64,000 nucleotides of DNA from contig JAHWDD010000006.1 in NCBI GenBank assembly GCA_023897205.1, positions 3,038,001 through 3,102,000 on the forward strand. Direction: 5' to 3'. Position numbers and translations under genes: made by a program. The stretch is from Exophiala sp. HKRS030. Its lineage: Eukaryota; Ascomycota; Eurotiomycetes; Chaetothyriales; Herpotrichiellaceae. Below, one piece after another: positions 62,568 to 64,000 of the stretch; the stretch's first letter is position 1, and every line of letters begins with the position of its first letter. The notes under the pieces were generated by a model, which worked only from the letters and a program-made list of their open reading frames with translations, was not told the DNA's origin and did not search any database.

Positions 62568-63677
62568 CTACAATGTCACCACCACTTTCCCTGCAGATAT
62601 ACCTTTTCGCAATAAATCGATTCCGACCTGAATACTCTCAAGGCCGTTTCCAGCTATTATCGGCGCTGGAGCAGCACTGTAGCTTCCATTGGCCAATGCT
62701 TCGGGTAAGAAGTCCTCATAGACTGCCTTGCCAATGCCATTAAAGGCAATACTAGAGGCAAAGATGAAGTTGTATTTTATGCCTCTAAGTTTTGAGTTGA
62801 TCCACAAGGACATGCTTCCCGATAGGAAGTAGTACATCATGGTAAGGGTCTCAAGTCGTTTTGGTGGCGTTGGCGGAACTGGGTATGCGGCCAGTGAGAC
62901 GAATTTATCTCCTTTGCATTGACTGAGAATCTCCATGCAGACAGTGCCAGGTCCGACACCAATCCATAAAGCTCCTGCGGCAGTCTTGTTTTTGAAGGCC
63001 TGGACAATGTCAGGTACTATGTCCTCTCTTTTGTAGTCGAAGGCTTTACTCGCTCCCAAACTTTTGACGAACTCAAAGTTTTTGGGCGAGGTAGTTGTGA
63101 AGACTTCATAGCCTGCTGCTACCGCCAGCTGAATGGCATTGCTTCCGACGCTGGTGGAGCCGCCCCAGATGAGTAACGTCTTCCCTGTGGACTTTGAGTG
63201 TTTGGAGGGGAGTTGCAAGTTCAATTGGTCTTTTTGGAAGAGTCCTGCCGCCGCTGTCGACACACCCAGAGGAAGTACGCACGCGTCTTCGAAGGAGAGT
63301 CTTTCTGGTATCACAGATACCAGGTCCGCCAGCAAAACCACATACTCCTGGAAAGTGCCTTCGGCCGCATTGTTGCGCTGCTTATCCGAGCCAATTGAGT
63401 TGCCTAGTACACGGTCTCCAACTTTGAAACGGGCGACGGCTTTTCCAACTTCGACAACCTCGCCAGCAACATCATGTCCAAGAATGAAGGGATACTTCAG
63501 CCAGTTGAACATTAGGTTGGTACCCACTTTCTGTAGGGCGGAATCAACTGGATTAATGGCAACGGCTCGGCTGCGGACCACAATTTCATCTTGACGTGGT
63601 GCTGTGTATGGGGATGATTTAATTTGCAAGGGAGTAGATCTGCTGCTCAGCAACCAGGCTGCGTTGTTGGAAACCAT
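62568..63677 (-). CDS. Medium-chain (MDR) zinc-type alcohol dehydrogenase/enoyl reductase-like oxidoreductase
   Basis: A single exon of 369 residues. The GroES-like half has AINPVDSALQ and FILGHDVAGEVVEVG; the nucleotide-binding half has LLIWGGSTSVGSNAIQLAVA. Structural zinc cysteines are absent, as in quinone-reductase and trans-enoyl-reductase relatives. TGKTLLIWGG begins the Rossmann segment and ISAGKVVVTL ends the protein. Such enzymes often serve in secondary-metabolite clusters or detoxification. It is convergent with the MFS gene, with about 100 bases between stops. Confidence 0.9.
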   Translation of the reverse strand: MVSNNAAWLLSSRSTPLQIKSSPYTAPRQDEIVVRSRAVAINPVDSALQKVGTNLMFNWLKYPFILGHDVAGEVVEVGKAVARFKVGDRVLGNSIGSDKQRNNAAEGTFQEYVVLLADLVSVIPERLSFEDACVLPLGVSTAAAGLFQKDQLNLQLPSKHSKSTGKTLLIWGGSTSVGSNAIQLAVAAGYEVFTTTSPKNFEFVKSLGASKAFDYKREDIVPDIVQAFKNKTAAGALWIGVGPGTVCMEILSQCKGDKFVSLAAYPVPPTPPKRLETLTMMYYFLSGSMSLWINSKLRGIKYNFIFASSIAFNGIGKAVYEDFLPEALANGSYSAAPAPIIAGNGLESIQVGIDLLRKGISAGKVVVTL

Positions 63678-64000
63678 GGTGTGTTTACTGTACTGAGATG
63701 TAGTTGGTGTTGATAGTCAGGGCAATAGGCGCAGGTGATGATGTTTGGACTGGTGTTGACGAAGATTGTATCCTGTGACAGTATTGAGCCATCTTTATAG
63801 AGCTTGGACACCTGAGCGTCATAGTCCCTCTTTGCGCTGCCATTGACTGCTGATGTGAATAGGTGTTGTTTCGTTGGTCGTATTAGCCTCAAGGCGAACA
63901 ATATCACCGTAAAGGGATAAGGCGCGCAATTGAATCCGAGTCAAGGTTAGCGTCGTTGAGATATAACAAGGGTTGGCGAACCACTAGAACTCGGAATGAT
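63678..64000. other. Upstream region of the MDR gene
   Basis: Presumed promoter. No further gene is supported before the window ends. Confidence 0.45.

Overview
This window comes from the nuclear genome of a filamentous ascomycete (Pezizomycotina). Genes carry short introns, mostly 49-140 bases, with GTRNGT donors and CTAAC-like branch points. The gene families are typical of that group: HET-domain, NACHT-ankyrin and DUF6536 proteins, an LsdA/Rds1 protein and a Set9 H4K20 methyltransferase. Order and genus cannot be fixed from sequence alone. I see no CRISPR array, bacterial operon, rRNA or convincing tRNA.

Layout. 1-6.7 kb: an acid-sphingomyelinase-like gene that runs off the left edge, a small membrane ORF, a chimeric gene joining an Hsp70 N-terminus to an F-BAR fragment, and a C2H2 zinc-finger gene. 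8.7-11.7 kb: an LsdA/Rds1 gene with a frameshift, then a glutathione transferase. 12-20.4 kb: a conserved block with Saf4-like splicing factor, PP2A activator Rrd1, a SANT-like nuclear protein and Set9. 21.7-29.5 kb: a very large NLR-like gene (alpha/beta hydrolase, NACHT, ankyrins, ZZ finger) with two apparent frameshifts, and a small membrane ORF upstream. 30.1-41.9 kb: an atypical Zn2Cys6 regulator with a (DMDE)n tail, mitochondrial uL14m, RNA polymerase II subunit Rpb9 (four small exons), a DUF6536 membrane protein, a Pin1/Ess1 prolyl isomerase and an unknown protein. 42-47.9 kb: a gene-poor stretch. 47.9-54.1 kb: an SDR, mitochondrial mL46 and a HET-domain gene. 54.7-63.7 kb: a CYP51-type P450 with two apparent frameshifts, a questin-oxidase-like protein, a carnosine-N-methyltransferase-like protein, an MFS transporter and an MDR oxidoreductase. 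This last group looks like a metabolic or detoxification cluster without a backbone enzyme in view.

How the parts relate. Housekeeping genes (splicing, transcription, chromatin, mitochondrial ribosome, PP2A and prolyl isomerisation) read cleanly in frame and alternate with accessory loci. The accessory loci are two allorecognition/immunity-type genes (NLR and HET), gene fragments and the metabolic group. Five apparent one-base losses, each inside a C or G run, fall only in three accessory genes (LsdA/Rds1, NLR, CYP51). Either these are assembly errors in homopolymers or these genes are decaying; the sequence alone does not decide.
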